Positions 50,136-64,000 are shown, counted from the stretch's first letter. The stretch is 64,000 nucleotides of DNA from Aldrovandia affinis (GCA_029706075.1 JAINUG010000174.1:1965501-2029500); one strand, 5' to 3'. Numbers and translations: made by a program. Notes: generated by a model not told the origin, from the sequence alone.

Positions 50136-53100
50136 ACATTACATTAACCTTACGAAGGGAATATAACTGTATTGTTCCACAATTGGTTCATCTATGACTG
50201 TGCAAGACACAGACTCACACATCTTCCTAAGTTTCTTATACAGTGTCTTGAGAAAAGAGCAGACTACTTGCTAAAACATAATTCTGCTGCCTGTGTCTTA
50301 TGTGGAGAGATGGGAAAAATAAAAGAAGATCATGCTAACTAGCTTGTGTTTCAATATGCTTTTGAATATAGTATATATAGTGGTGGAGGTGGAGATTTAA
50401 AAATTACATACTATATTTACTGCAGTCTGCACCAGAACAGCTAGAATTTAGCTACCTGATATGAAAGTAGCGAGCTAGTTAGCTCTCTAGATGAGGTTCA
50501 TTTGCATGTAGCTCTCTATAAGCCACCATTGAACACTGCAAACTATATATAGTTTGTTTAATCAAATACACACTGCTAAGTTACTATTCACATGTTATCC
50601 AGCTAACTAACTCACTTGCTCTTTAATTAACCTAGCTAGCTGATTTATAAGCTACCAAATATCTAGCAGTTATGAGCTGGTCCTCCATTTAATTTGTTTT
50701 GTTGCACATATTCAGGTAGGACCAGGTATTCCCTTCCCTTTCAAGGTATCCCCCTCCCTTTCCCCTCCCTTTCAAGGTATTCCCTTCCCTCCCCAAGCAG
50801 CGCAGTGCGAGCCAACACCAGGGCCCCATTGAAAAACAATTCATTCTGGCTTGCCTGAAGCGTCATACACACCTTAACATATTTTAAATATATTAAAAGG
50901 CATACTCTGAAACCAATGATATCATTATAAATGAAGCTCTTAGGAATGACACTAGCCAATAGGAGTGACAGTAGTCTCATCTCTTCAGCATATGCCTGGC
51001 GCCTGCTATGCGAGGCAGTTCCAGTGCAACACCCAGCCCCCCAACACCTTCTGAAATGATAAGGTTAGCGCTTGAGCAGGGATCAATGCTGAAATAATTC
51101 CTGAAAAGGGGTTGTGAACAGCACTCCACATTCTTATGTCTGAATCTAAGCAGATTTGTAAATTTCTGAAATTCTGTGACAAGGATTTTCTTTAATCTAC
51201 GTCACCCATAATGTTTTGAGGAACAAAAAGTCAGATGGTCTCTAGGTCAGGGTCTAATCCCATGGGCCTCCTTTGCTGGGGGAATCAAAACAAACACTGT
51301 GCAGAAATGCGCAATATGTTAATGGTCAGAGCTCTTTGTTTGGAGCTTCTTCTGTGAGAAAGACTGCCACCTGAGACTTATGTGATGTTATGTAATAATC
51401 TTGTTCTCCCTTTCGGACTTTAAGTATTTTTTTCATATGTGTGGAATAGTTTATCAAGATTTGTCATGGATGAAGAGAGACTTGTTCAAGACCAGGCTTG
51501 ACACTGTGCTAGATACACTCCAGACTATAGGCAATATGACAAGTCTAGAATGGGTTGAATGGACTCTGGCCATAGATGGGAGTGTTTTAAAAAATACCAA
51601 GGCCTGGGTTAAATCAATATTTGCCCCTAACTCTGACATAGAACTACATGCAAGTGTTAATTTTTTCCCCTTAAAAAGTTGTTTTTTTGAGCAGTTACTA
51701 AAATGATCTTGCCAAACTGTTTTTGTGAAGAAAGAAAATAACACTTACATGCATTTGTAAGTTAAGGCCAATTTTGGGTTGAATCCAGGCCAGGGTCATG
51801 ACAAAAGGTATCAGGGAAAATAAGTAAAAATCGGGGAAAATAGATTTTGTTAATTTTGTGGGTAACAATAGTTTTGTTGTTGCCCACATGATTGTATAAA
51901 GTATATATTTATAAAGGGCACAGGGACCTCAAATATGCTTTTCATAGTAAACTAAATGTAAAATATCTACAAAATAGCAATTATTCTTAAGATCTGGTGC
52001 GTTTGAACAATTCAGTTACTTGCGATTGCCTCTGCTCCAGGTCACTGTGGTCAGTTGAGGATAAGATCGTATTTCTTGCTTTTCACGTTCTCCCAGGCAC
52101 AAGAACTTGACTCGATCTCCCACTTCAACTCCTGAGGGCTGAGAAAGGGAGGAAGGAAAAGAACACAAACACCCTTATGTAACTTTTCATAGATTAAATT
52201 GTTTAAAACAACACACTCTAAGCTCCTTTCCATGACTTTGTTATGGAAATGTATAAATCATATTTTTCGGCTGAGATATCATCTTTCACGTGAGAGCGAC
52301 ACAGCATGCTGTGTTCAGAAATGGTTGCAATTGGACGTGTACCCGTCCATGAGTCACCGTCACTGGTCAAACTACTTTGTGAGAAGAGATGCCATGAAAG
52401 GACAGCGCTTGTAAACCTCCTATAAATAGCTCAAGAAAAATATCTCTGTCATTGCATATTTCCTTCCACTTCTGCATTAAATGCACTTAAGCTGTCATGA
52501 TGTCAGCCAGCGAATGGGGTCTTCGTGGAAGGTTCAGCCTACTGCCTAGTTATCCAATGCAGATCACAAAATGTACTACATCATCACTATTATTTTTCAT
52601 GGTTTCCCCTATGCCCTCACAATAAGTCTTCTTACAAGAGCAAGGACCAAGGACCATAGGGTGGAAATTCAACCTTCATCAGATTGGAGGCATAAAAGAT
52701 GTGTCATGGGAATGCTACATATTCCCTTCCCCTCTGAAATGGTTCACCTCCAGGCTCAGCTGGTCCCCTGTGTCTCCAGCTGCCGTGCTTAGCTGGGCAC
52801 TTGTGCCCTTTACTGGGGAGTGTAAACACTGGGCTATGTTCTGCCCTCGCTGGCATGCACCTGCAGCGGCCAGCAGACCGGAGGCCGCTGACAGCTCCAT
52901 GATAAGGTCACACATTAACGTCTTGTTATCCAAGCGAAAACTAGGCCACGGCGAGTGCTTGTTGGAACAGTGGATTCAGCCACTGCACATCATATGTAGC
53001 TGCCACAGGCAGAGCTCAGGTGCTGGGCCAAGCTATTGAGTAATGAGGTGGGGAATACCAAATCTATTCTAATCTATTCTAATCTTGCAAACAAGAAACT

Positions 53101-56100
53101 AGTCAAAAGGGGCATGGTTCGGAGAGCTACATTACTGGCCACATTTATCTTTATTCCCCAATTTCAATTGCTGCAATTGAGATGAGAAGCTATTATTGTG
53201 CAGTGAGAACGGGAATACTTTCCCTGGATGAGTGTTATGGCTAATTATCCTTCTGTCCATAGGGCACCTGGCCACAGAAGGCACTGGCATGGTCAGGATT
53301 TGTTTCTGGACGGTGAGGCGCATGCTGGCAACAACTGGACTCATAAATCCCTATTCTTTATCAAGGGAGTGCTTTACAATTCCATACTGCTAAACATTAT
53401 CTAATCATGCTATTTTTATTTGATTTACTCACCATTGGCTAAAAGGCTCACTGAGTATGGATGAGAGGGTCTCTGGGCTGTCAATCCATACAAATGTGTC
53501 TTCATTCTTATCAGTAACTCTGTTCTAAGAGCTTCCCAGAACTTCTGCATGTTCGGAGGAACCCAACTCTCTGTGGTTTTATGTCTTTTGTTTTGGCCTT
53601 TTTGTGTTGGGTTCACAGATGAGACCCATTGAGCCAGGGAACAGTGTTGACTTCAGAGACACAATTAGCAATTCCAAATTGATGGGAAGTGGAAAAAAAT
53701 GGTTACAGCACTCATGCACTCATGCAACAACATGCAAGACTGTCATGACAAGCTTAGGTTCAGCATGTGGAAATCCTCGCCCATTCCCTTTAGGATCACA
53801 CCACTCTGGCTTGAGCTTCCCTGACTGTACCATGAAGGGACCATGAACTGCTGATGTAACAACCTGGTCCATTCTGGAGACTTGGTACCTCAAATCCCCT
53901 TAATGCATTCCAGTGGGAGGCCTCAAAGCTCCTCAAAGGCTTTGACCCAAAGGGCACCGTCCAAGGCTCCATTACATCTGGAATCCAGCAATATTGGGGT
54001 TAGCTGAATTTACCCCTAAGCATCACACAGAAGGAGGCATTACTTCCCGACTGCTTCAAGGCCTGCGGTCTATTTTCTCAGCTGATCTCCTCTGAAACCT
54101 CTGTGTGTTGGGATCAGATTAAGCAAATTAACATTATTGCGTCTTAATTCGTCCGCGTTGCATAAGTCACATCTGTGGAGACCTGGTCCAGTTTTGATCT
54201 GATGCAGAGCGGGGTGAGTGACATGAGAACCCAACAGCTTGTATTCTGACCACTGGCTGCAAAGATCCTTAGTCAAAGTGAAAATGAGGGATCAGTGTGT
54301 TAATCTGCATGCTACATCTAATTCCCTGTGTGACACACATCTGTGACCACGGCCTGACCCAGTTCCTCCTGGGCGGGGGACGGAAAAGGGCCACACAGAC
54401 AAATGTTCTGCAAGGTAGCTCCTGTAATTTGGATTTATTTGATGTTCTCTGGAACCTGTTCAAGAGGACAAACACCGAACTCTGGCTCGTTCCTGTTTGG
54501 GAGTCACAGAGCAACGATTGAAGCTCACGGTAGTTCTTCCAGTAGTCATCTAATCCATTCCTTGCAACTTAGTTGCTTTCTCCAGCATTGGCTTCTCCCT
54601 GGCCACAGGCTTCCTTCGTCACTCAACTGTGTTTATTTTGCCTTTGACCACAGTCCCCATGGAGATGGAGATGTGGGAAGAGATTATGCAAATACACAGT
54701 GAGGCAGCACAATGAAAAATTCAAGGAAACTACAATTCCTGTCCCACGAAATTATAATCTCTTCAAAGAGCTTTTTTATTATGAAAACCTTTTTTTAAAT
54801 GTGTTAGCAGCATTCATACTCCCATAAATTATCATTTAAATAGCATTGAATTTGATTCAGGAAACAAGCATGCCTTGGGCCATAGCTCTTTTCTTTCTGG
54901 TTATATAAACAATATAAATAAAACACACACACAGACACAGACACACACACAAAGTGCCACAAACAGCACATTTATTTATAGAATGTATACAGTTTAAAAA
55001 ACAGTCTAAATAAACAAAAGTCACCGCGAATGTAGAGTATTCGTAAATACGTCAGGCTAAGTTATGCTTCATTTGCTTTGATCAATTAAGCTTTGATCTG
55101 ATCAATGTAAAGCTCATTCATCATCTTGTGAGGGTGTCCGAGTGAGTGATGCAGGAATAATGGGCCTAACACAGAGATGGAGAAGCACAACCCTCAGTAT
55201 GGATAAGGAAGGGCCACCACCCTAATTATTTAACCTCTTAACTTCAGCTGCGCTATTCACTCTGAAATGCCCCAGCATGTTTCCATCCTAAATGTCAGCC
55301 CACATCCTTTCTCAGCCGCTGAAATCTACAATACACACCGATATTCAAATTCAGTGATTTAGGGGTTCATGACGTCTCACTCTTTTGCCACCAGGAGAGA
55401 GACAGCCACACAGTGATACATTTCATTTCAGGAGTCACTGAATAGTGTGGCAGGGTGGAGTAGTGTTTGGAAAGCTGTTTTTTAACCACAGCATTTAAAG
55501 TTAGACTCTTTAGTGGAATAATACGGTTGTAACTTTAAGGAGGGATCATAATTGTTGTCTAAATAGATTAAAAATGTTCAGTCACAGATTAGGGAGTCTT
55601 CTCCCCAATTATAGGTTATAAGTGAGTGATTAGCCCTTTAACAATTATTTTTTCATGGAGCTTGAACATGACATCAGAATATCGCTGGATTTGAAATCAA
55701 TTTAGTGTATGGAAGAGGTCTTAATAATTTGTAGATCGAGGCCAAGACTTTTTGTTAACGTTTGATAATCGAAGGTCGAAAGCAGTGATTAATGACACGG
55801 GACTATCATTTCCAAACAGACATGCTATTGTGAAGGTCCACTTTAACTCCCTCCCCTTCCTTTCTTTGTTGACTGTTTTCATGAAAATCTTCCATTATGC
55901 CTTTCTACAATCTCAGTAATTTCTCGTGGTCATGTCTGTTTTTTCTCTCGTTATTTTTCACTGTGTCATGGTGTGCCCTCATTGTCAAAATCAGTGTGAG
56001 TGCATCGTTCCTGCCAAGGCAAGGTTTTTTGATCAGGGTTATTTATCTTCTGTTAAATAAATAACACATTCTCTCTCTCCTTCTCACTGAGACTATAACA

Positions 56101-57063
56101 TTAGTCTGTACAAATATCAACAGAGGGAAATAAAGGATTACACCTAGATTTAATCTTTGTCCTCTGGTTATCTTAAGCTTAAGGTAAAAGCTTAAACTTG
56201 AATGCATGACCACTGCAAACAAGCAAAGGAAAGAGACACATTACTGAGTGGGTGGGGGGTGGGGATGGGTTGAATGTCTCTGCTGCAAGGCTAAATTTCT
56301 CTTCCTCAACAGGAGGGTGAGATGTTTTTATTCAAAGCGTGAAGGATGACCGGAGTCAAGTTTTAGTTCAGCAGACTTGTAAACAAGTCTGGATCACGGA
56401 ACTCTCTGAATGGGGCTTAGAGATGTTCTTCTACATTTCTTCTGTTCCTGCCAGAATGCTGATAAATCTGGACTAGGAATGTGCTGTGTCAGACAAAGGG
56501 AGGGGTCAGCATCTCTGCATTTAGCAGGAGGACACCCTGCTCTTTCTGGACTGGTGACCCCAGAACCTTGGTATGAGCACCATGTCATTGAAACAGGCCA
56601 CTACTTTACACATTTTCTGCCAGACAGCTTTCTAAAAGCAACTTTAGAAACGTTTGTCATCTATGACAAAGCTGGCTGTTGCTTTGCACACCAGATACAT
56701 TTAAAAAAACATTTGAGGTATGGAGTTGTAAAAAAAAGGATTTACTAAAAACAAAACAAAACAGGCTTCTACTAAACATGCAGTCAAGCATGCCTTTACC
56801 CTGCTTCACAAAATTGAGTCCTGAGTCTCTCCCACACACCTGATTTTAACCCCTAGTTAATTTCAATCAGGTGTGTGATTGGCTTCATTCTCAGCTTGTT
56901 ACACAGAACCAATTACATAAACAAAGACAATTAACGGTTTCAAGATGGACATGATAATATGCTAGCTGGTACAGATTTGGAGACTTGAGCATCCAAGACA
57001 TTTAAAGACAGTGACAAACAAATTAAAGTAAAAGTTTTGAGAAAATGTGGCCACCATATTCAC
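50136..57063. other. Long gene-free interval
   Basis: No recognisable exon. Contains a CT-rich imperfect duplication (50725-50800, CCCTTTCAAGGTAT repeated), CA-rich sequence (54924-54951) and a compact TCF/LEF-type motif cluster at 55075-55112. An open frame at 51401-51706 has no domain I know. Confidence 0.45.
55076..55112 (+). promoter_or_regulatory. Paired TCF/LEF-type motifs
   Basis: CTTTGATC occurs at 55076-55083 and 55091-55098, 15 bp apart, followed by GATCAATGTAAAG, a weaker reverse-orientation match. TCAATTAAG between them resembles a homeodomain site. Two consensus Wnt-effector sites this close together suggest an enhancer, but there is no other support. Confidence 0.35.
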
Positions 57064-57240
57064 ATTACATTTTTAAATTTTAAGCATTTAGCAGACGTTC
57101 TTATTCAGAGCGACTTACAAAATGTGCATTAATACATGGTAAGAGCAATCATTGTTCAAGAGATCAGTGCAGTAATACAGCGATAAATCATTGTTAGCGG
57201 TTGCATACCATACCTGTAACACTGGGAAGGAAAAGGTTAG

Positions 57241-57272
<32 letters not shown>

Positions 57273-58015
57273 TTATATATTTTTTTTTAGGAGTAAACAA
57301 GTATACATATACAAAAATTATTAAACATGTAGGCAGTGGTGATGACAATTGGCTAGATGTACGGAATGCAGTGGTAGTGGAGTCTGAAAAGGTGGGTTTT
57401 GAGTCTCTTGAGGAAGATCGCAAGTGATTCCGCAAGAAGATTGTTCCACAACCGAGGGTTCAGGACAGAGAAGAGGCGAGACCGTGAGGAGTCCTATGGA
57501 CAGAGACAGCCGGGGCAGGTGAAGAGGGTTTAGGCACAGAGGGGAGGGGGAGGGAAAAATACAGAAAGCAGTGATCAGACACATGCAGAGGAGACACCAC
57601 AATGTTGGGTGAGGATGCAGTTCCTAGTGAAGACCAGGTCCAGTTGGTTGCCGGTCTTGTGGGTGGATGGGGATTCAGCCATGGTGAAGTCGAAGGATTG
57701 TAGGGGGAAAAATGCGGAGGACTGAGGGGTGTCCAGGAGCAGGTTGAAGTCACCTAGAAGTAGGACGGGAGTGCCATCCTCAGGGAAGGAGCTGAGTAGG
57801 GCATCCATCTGTGGTGGCTGTGTTCTGCGGAGTGATCCATGTCTCAGTGAGCGCCAGGAACAGCAGGGAGAGTAGGTAGGCCAGGGCCAAGATGAAATCA
57901 GCCTTCTGGGCAACGGACTGGCAGCTCCAAAGGCCGCCTGCTAATACGACGTCAACACCGGTGGATCTAGGAGGGTGGATGAGATTGGAGGGGTTGCGCA
58001 TCATCCAAGGAACAG
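57064..58015 (-). mobile_element. Internally deleted L2-like LINE (endonuclease part joined to the 3' UTR)
   Basis: Read on the minus strand, it opens with a decayed AP-endonuclease region: LFLALTETWITPQNTATTDG, then VLLLGDFNLLLDTPQSSAFF, then GNQLDLVFTRN and VSDHCFLYFSL. These correspond to the TETW, GDFN, LDLVF and SDH motifs of LINE endonucleases, now spread over three frames. No reverse transcriptase follows. Instead come 3'-UTR-like sequence, a (TA)n tract (57241-57270) and the tail AAGTCGCTCTGAATAAGAACG, TCTGCTAAATGC at the 57064-57125 end. Dead copy. Confidence 0.8.
57241..57270. repeat. (TA)n microsatellite inside the LINE copy
   Basis: About 15 TA units, then T-rich sequence. Confidence 0.85.
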
Positions 58016-61000
58016 AAGCCTGATACTTATTGCATTACCTTCATGTGGCAATCCATGCAGTTGATCCCATGTTCCATTCTCTATCTCCATATCATGTTCA
58101 GGGCTGTGTAAGCCTGGTTACGGTTTTGCAGATGTTAAATATTCTGAGATATTTAGGCCCCATACGTTTTACATCAGGTCTTTGTGCATGAAGACCATAT
58201 GTTAGCCTAGATTTTCTGTCTCATGAGTTGACCAGTTTTGTGGAAAATGAAAAAAGGTCCTTTAGCCTATGTGGTACACACTGTTCTAATCTCATGTCAG
58301 ATAGTGCTGCCAAAGCAATATGTCATTTTACTCTGGCTTGATTCCCTCTGCAGGGCCGGGAAAATCACTCTGATTGACATTGGAGACCTGGCCTGTCTGG
58401 CAGGCTCTATATTCCTCCCTTTTAGAACCAGGGGAATGGCTGATCCCACGCTTCTTCATTTGGGGACATTCTAGCTGACTCACAGTCTAAAAGTAGCCTG
58501 CTGAAAGGATGGATAGGTTGGGGCATGCAGCAGGGGCTCTTAGCAGGTAGTGTGCTGGATGCAGCGAATGCTGGTCAAATGTGTGGGGATGGGTGATGCA
58601 AGACCCTTCAGAAATGAGCCAATCACAACTGCTGGACGGGGGATAGGGGAACTGGAAGCTCTCTCTGGAACAATGGTGACAGACTTGAGGATAGCCAGCT
58701 ATAAAGATAAATTATTTTTCATACATAATCACATTATTTTAATGTTGTTTTTTTTTTGCCTCAGTACATTTGCCGGTCTAAATGTACATTCTATACACAG
58801 GCATAGATGACAATGCGTATAAATGGCATAAATATATCAAATATTTATCAATGAAAAAGTAAACTAAAAGCCAGGTCAAACAACACAGTAAGGTCTTCTA
58901 ATAGCCTTTGCGTGGGAGCTGTACTTTCTTGGCAGAGAAAAGGAAACTGTCTCTGTGCTGAATTCCACCTGTCTTGCACACTAAATACCATGGCCCACAC
59001 AGATTCAGACATCACTGCTAGCTGTTGCAGTTATGAGGCTTATCTATTATAGATAAATATGTATTTGCAGAAATACTAGTGTCATTTTGTTTATGTACAA
59101 TCATCTCAGACGTAGGGCAGGCACAAAACTCAACTGGCAATTAAAATGTTTCATAGTAGCATTTTAGTGCTTAAGTTCATTCAGTTGCACACTGAGGCGA
59201 AATTTAGTGCAGTTAATGCAGTTAAAAAACAGGCCCATGGCCTAAACTGCAGTAGATTATGTATTAAGATTGAAGCGCTGATGTCTTTTTGATATTCCAG
59301 GTAGGCAACTATCTGTCGAACCACAAAAAAAGATTGCATAAGATGTGTGCATTTGACATTTTCTTAAAGATGTATTGAAGCTTCAGCTTTTGCCATTTAC
59401 AAACCTATTTAAATTTATTTAGTAGATCATAAGACCATATGGTTAAATAATAAAGAGTATCTGGTTCACATCAGTTTATTGAACATAAATAATTGAATCT
59501 AGTCCACCACATTATTAGCAAAAATTCAGTTATTTCAAATAATTGTTCTTTAAAAGAACTGATGTCAATGGTGTGGATCTACATGACTATGGTTTAAATT
59601 GTGAGCTAGATGTATGTATATTTACACTCTGAGATATTTAAAACAAATTCTAATTTAAGGTCAAGATTCACATCTTCCAAAATGAATTTATAGCCTATTG
59701 TGTTGAAACATAAATACCTACAAGCCTATAACATGACAAGGATGGCAGATTTGGGGGGTGGTGTGGGTACATTATCTTAGCCCATTTAAAAGAAATCAGA
59801 AGAATATGAAGTTACAAAAATTGTGTTCAGAACAGAATTGCTCATGGAATTTTGTTTTAGACAACTTGAAGCAACGTCGGATTCACGTGAATTGGTTACA
59901 GAGAGCCGTACTTTATGCAGTTGCCTGGAAAGTCATGAAATGGCCTCTGTACTTAACAGCGAGAAACGCACCCATCAGGATTCCAGTCTAGATCCTCACA
60001 GATACTTCTACACTCAAGAATGCAATGTATAAATCTTCAGTGGAGGAACATTGGAGACAAAATGGACTATGGGCACACCTGCATGCATTCTTGATATTTA
60101 TAACAGTCTAGCTGGATCCACGAGGCAAAATTCCTAGTTACATAACGTCTACTGTATGATCAGTCTTATGGTCTTGGCGAGAAGAGGCTTGCGGGGTCTC
60201 GGAGAAGCATGCATATTTCCTGCCTGGTGTGCAGTCCGCAAGGGGACCACTAGAGAGCTGAACCAATCATCATGTTTTGCCACACTCATCACTCGGGACC
60301 ACTAAAGATCCCCCCACTCGTACAGTTTGTTTTGTTACATCTGCGGGAGGGGAATAACATATTATGGTCAGGCATAGTAGGTTCCCTGATGTGATTTATG
60401 CTATAATCCACTTTGATGGTGATCACTCACCAACAGACACCAGGACTGAGAAGAAGAAAAAGCATGGCATAATAATAAAAATAAGAATAGTCATTATTGT
60501 ATTACAGGGACAACAACAAAACAAGCTCTCCTCGTAGTCAGCGTAAGTTTTGGTTTATGCGTAATCACAGTCCCAAATGCAAAGTTGTTGCAGATTTGAC
60601 CCTAGATGCATTACATTAGACTACTGACCATATATTGCCTTATCATTTGTGGTTACTCAATGGCTTTGTAATGAGGCACTTGACAGGTAATAATGGCGTC
60701 GTTGTGTTAAACAGAAGCTGGCTCAAGACTCAAGTCTCATGCAGACCCACATTTTCAGTTGAACGGTTAGTAAAGAGGAACAAATTCCTCCTGTGTGTGT
60801 TACAAGAACCTCCTGGGGCAACAAAAATATTATGTTCTGACACGTTGAAATGCAAACGTGTGCCAGTCGTATCCTGTGTGACATGCTAAAATACCTGTTA
60901 ATGAGACAGCTGAAACGCCCTTGTCCAGCTGCTCACAGTAGTGGCCCGTTGCCCGTCTGCCATGTTCTGCCAATTGAGCAGTCTGGCTTGGCGAAAAGAG

Positions 61001-62313
61001 GTCACATCTGGTTCTACTTAAACAAAACCTGTGACTGGTCCATCAGAGAGGATTTGGAATATGAGTGTGACATCCCTTTGTGGGGGAACAGCTTCGTTTC
61101 AGCGGTCAAGGCCATGACAATTTTCTCAAAAGCGAATTTTCGTATTTGTTGTGGTCGACCGGACAGACCCAAGTGTGGAACGATCCGCTCTTGTGAAGAT
61201 CAGCCTCCAAAATGTCATGTGGAGTACCACGTGGAGAGCGAAAGCTTCAAACCATACCACATACGTATTTCAACCAAATCTCTCTCCTTCCCAGCATCCA
61301 ATTCTTTTCACAGGTTCAGCAACGCTCAGAGCCACCATCTCATGAACGTATGTATACAATTCAGCTTTTGAGTTCGCTTCAAGGACTAATCTGGCTTATG
61401 TAAGGTTATGTAACAAAATGTAGGCTAATCCAATCTTTGAGGAATCCTAGAATTCCCTAAATTGTGTTATTTGCCTTCATTAGCTTTACCAGGTCCTGAG
61501 TCTAGAGTCAGGAAATAGCTTTTTAAAGTAGTCTCTTGAGGATAATGTGAGGATTTTGTGAGAGATACACTATCTTGCAGTGACATAGTGGCTAAAGACC
61601 TGAACAAATATATATAATCTTGGCAGTTGCAAGAGAAGCACAGAGCGAGATACTTAATGAATTGCTTTACTTAATAACTCCAGCTGTATAACAACAGCAA
61701 TGATAATTAACTCTGAGTTGCGTACATCTTCAAAGAAAATAAGCTCTACTAATAATTGAATATGATTTAGATTAAACAAAGTAAGTTATGATTCAACGGG
61801 CACTAAATGTTTTTCAGTAATTAAGCAACCAGTGAATGCCAACAGCTCCTGCTCCTGTTGTGGCAATGCATTTATAAAATGCAAATTACAGTCCTTTTCA
61901 TAGCATTCATAGCATTCTGCCTCACGGAGGACAGAAAAGGGTCACACAGTAGTCTAGTCAAAGATAAACCATGCAGAGCGAGAACAGTCTGTGCTAACGC
62001 AGAGTTGTTCAGTGGCAGGGAATCCCCAAGCACACTTCCTGGTTTTTGTAAATGTGCAGCTTAGAGGAAATCGGTCCTATCACGCAGTCATATTCCCAGC
62101 GCGACTGTGTGCAGTTTACTTCCTCCTTGGAGACACTGGGCAACATGCTGCTGTGGTCTGCGTGACTGCATTTCAATGCCCTCCTTTTCAACTGATTTAG
62201 AAACAGGGTTGTGTGTTCTGGAAAACAAGTATGCTCTGGGGGGAAAATATTACTTGTTAAACAAAATATATTTCTCTGAGCAATTGTATTAGCATAAAAT
62301 AATATATTTTCCG

Positions 62314-62344
<31 letters not shown>

Positions 62345-64000
62345 CATATAATATAGCTTATTGCCTGTATTGTTTATGTTAGACAGGCTTCTTTGCTATT
62401 TTTTATCAAGGGTGTGAATAATTTTGGAGGGCACTGTATATGTGTATATACCATATATAATTCTTATAAAATATGTAAATATAAAAAAAATATATATATA
62501 CATAAAATAATTGTCTGCTGTAGACTGCACTGGAAAAGAGGTTATAATGTACATAACATCCTAGAAAAATGCAAAGAAACAAGTCCAAATCTGGCAGACA
62601 TTTATATTGGTGGCCATGCATTCACTGAAGAACAATAAACAAATCATTCAACCAGCCTCTAAACGGAACCTTGGCCAGCCTCATCAATTAAAGCATAAAA
62701 CAAGAATTCATTGGAACACTTTCGGAAGAACCTTTCTTAACTGCAGTCTCAGAAATGTATATTCACGCGATATTCAATTTTGAACCGTGTCACAGAAAAC
62801 CTTGCTTACAAAACAAGTCGCAACAATAAAAACGCTAAAAGTAGCGCGCGCAGTTGCATAACTCGAGCCGTTACACGTAAGACAAATTCCTGCGATTGTC
62901 TCGCCCTGTGCTGAACGTGCTGCTGACCTTTTCTCGGTCGCATTATCAGCGTGGCGTAATTCTCCTGGCAGCTGCCCCATGGCCACTGCTGTTTTACTGT
63001 GTGCGCTGGGATCACAGCTGGACAGATAATTCACCAGAGATCCCTGTGACAGTCGTCGACAGGCCAAAAAGAACAGAAGAGTATGTTGCTTGTCCACATT
63101 ACCTCATACAGTATGTTTTGTGTCTGTTCAACAGCTCGGCGTACTAATGTTTACATATTGAAAGTGGAAGGTGTTGAGGCCACTGAGACATGCATGACCC
63201 TTGTGGCCTAAAGACCATAATAGCATAACGCAATAAACATAATAGACAAATGAGTCACACGTGAACTAAATGTCACTTAGCCTGATGTCACTCAGTTCCA
63301 ATTAAAAGGAGTAAAGGCTCATTACTCGCTGCGTGGACAACGCTAGTTATGCATAGAGAATTCCCACATTTCCGTTTTAAACGCCATCCTTTTAACTGAT
63401 ACCGCTTATGATCTGGTTTTCAAAATAAACACGAAAGCCGAAACTGAGGCATGTATTGTTACACTGTGACAAAAATATACACTGAATGATATCACTCAGG
63501 AAGAGCTGAATATTAATACTCTATAGCATTCCCATAACAAATACGATCTAAACAATAGCACGATATTGCCATATTCCTGTCGAGGATGTTTTCTTTGGGA
63601 TGCATTCATTCCTTATATTTCAGAGGAATAAACGCCATACCACACAGTGAATGATTGCATTCATGTCCCTATCAGCCGAGTACACATTTCTCATTTGGCA
63701 AATGAAGACATATTTAATTGTGCGACTAAAGCCTACTGGGAATTACCTGGAAATTCTTAACTTCAGTGAGCAGTCGAGTCCGTATCGTAACCATATATTA
63801 TTTCAAATGTAAAGCAATTATGAATGGGAACAGTTTAATGGATTGCCAGGTGTATAATACAACAGAGGGCGATATTCCCTCTGTCCACTCTGTCCCAAAG
63901 AACACGCAAATGTGAAGTTGTTGGGTTATACAGTATGTTCACATTAGAGAGAGATGAATAACCTTACATAGGTAGGAAGACATGATTAGCTCATCGCTGA
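58016..64000. other. Gene-free interval to the window end
   Basis: No coding exon recognised. (TA)n arrays lie at 62315-62341 and about 62490-62501. The longest open frame (60850-61371, 173 codons) shows no domain or splice context. No RNA gene seen. Confidence 0.45.
62315..62341. repeat. (TA)n microsatellite
   Basis: About 13 TA units. Confidence 0.85.

Noticed and set aside
51401..51706. 101-codon open frame with IFAPNSDIELHASV
   Set aside because: Could be a very old mobile-element relic, but I recognise no motif strongly enough to call it.
60850..61371. 173-codon + strand open frame, among the longest in the window
   Set aside because: No recognisable domain, no splice or promoter context, mixed composition. 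One frame of this length is expected by chance in 64 kb read in six frames.

Overview
The window is ordinary nuclear DNA from a ray-finned fish, most likely a teleost; I cannot name the lineage. The evidence is a vertebrate-style spliced gene with GT-AG introns, tRNA-derived SINEs whose 3' tail matches an L2-like LINE, Tc1-like transposons, many simple repeats, and long AT-rich gene-free stretches.

One gene is clear: tsc22d3 (GILZ, glucocorticoid-induced leucine zipper), on the + strand. Its coding exons are 14913-15034, 15796-15847 and 16624-16875. Together they give a 141-residue protein with the N-terminal GILZ segment, the TSC box, a leucine zipper (L76, L83, L90, L97, with N87) and a short proline-containing tail. 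The 3' UTR runs to a poly(A) signal at 18274-18279. The promoter has a TATA box at 14703-14709 and a perfect CRE at 14683-14690. Two glucocorticoid-response-element-like inverted repeats lie about 0.55-0.65 kb further upstream (14069-14083 and 14153-14167). A CTCF-like site at 13457-13470 may bound the promoter region. This agrees with GILZ being a direct glucocorticoid-receptor target in vertebrates.

A second possible start of transcription lies about 7.7 kb upstream. A GC-rich stretch at 6840-7219 leads into a short open exon at 7220-7269, which has a strong splice donor and ends in exactly the phase needed to join tsc22d3 exon 2. Joined this way it would give a protein of about 117 residues that keeps the TSC box and zipper but swaps the N-terminus. 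This is inferred and untested.

The rest is gene-poor. From 1 to 6.8 kb there is a Tc1 transposon end, four tRNA-SINE-like copies, a LINE C-terminal remnant and a GGAT-tailed repeat. From 18.3 to 64 kb I recognise no coding exon. That region holds a SINE (20.2 kb), an internally deleted Tc1 element (32.4 kb), an 89-bp tandem duplication (33.8 kb), an old SINE (37.6 kb), a degenerate minisatellite (48.5-49.0 kb), a GGTACA-rich repeat (49.2 kb), a LINE insertion with an inverted 5' part and intact target-site duplications (49.7-50.1 kb), and an internally deleted L2-like LINE (57.1-58.0 kb). Some of it may be regulatory DNA for tsc22d3 or for genes outside the window. I see no evidence of a wholly new system. 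The most interesting leads are the promoter architecture, the alternative first exon and the retroposon structures.
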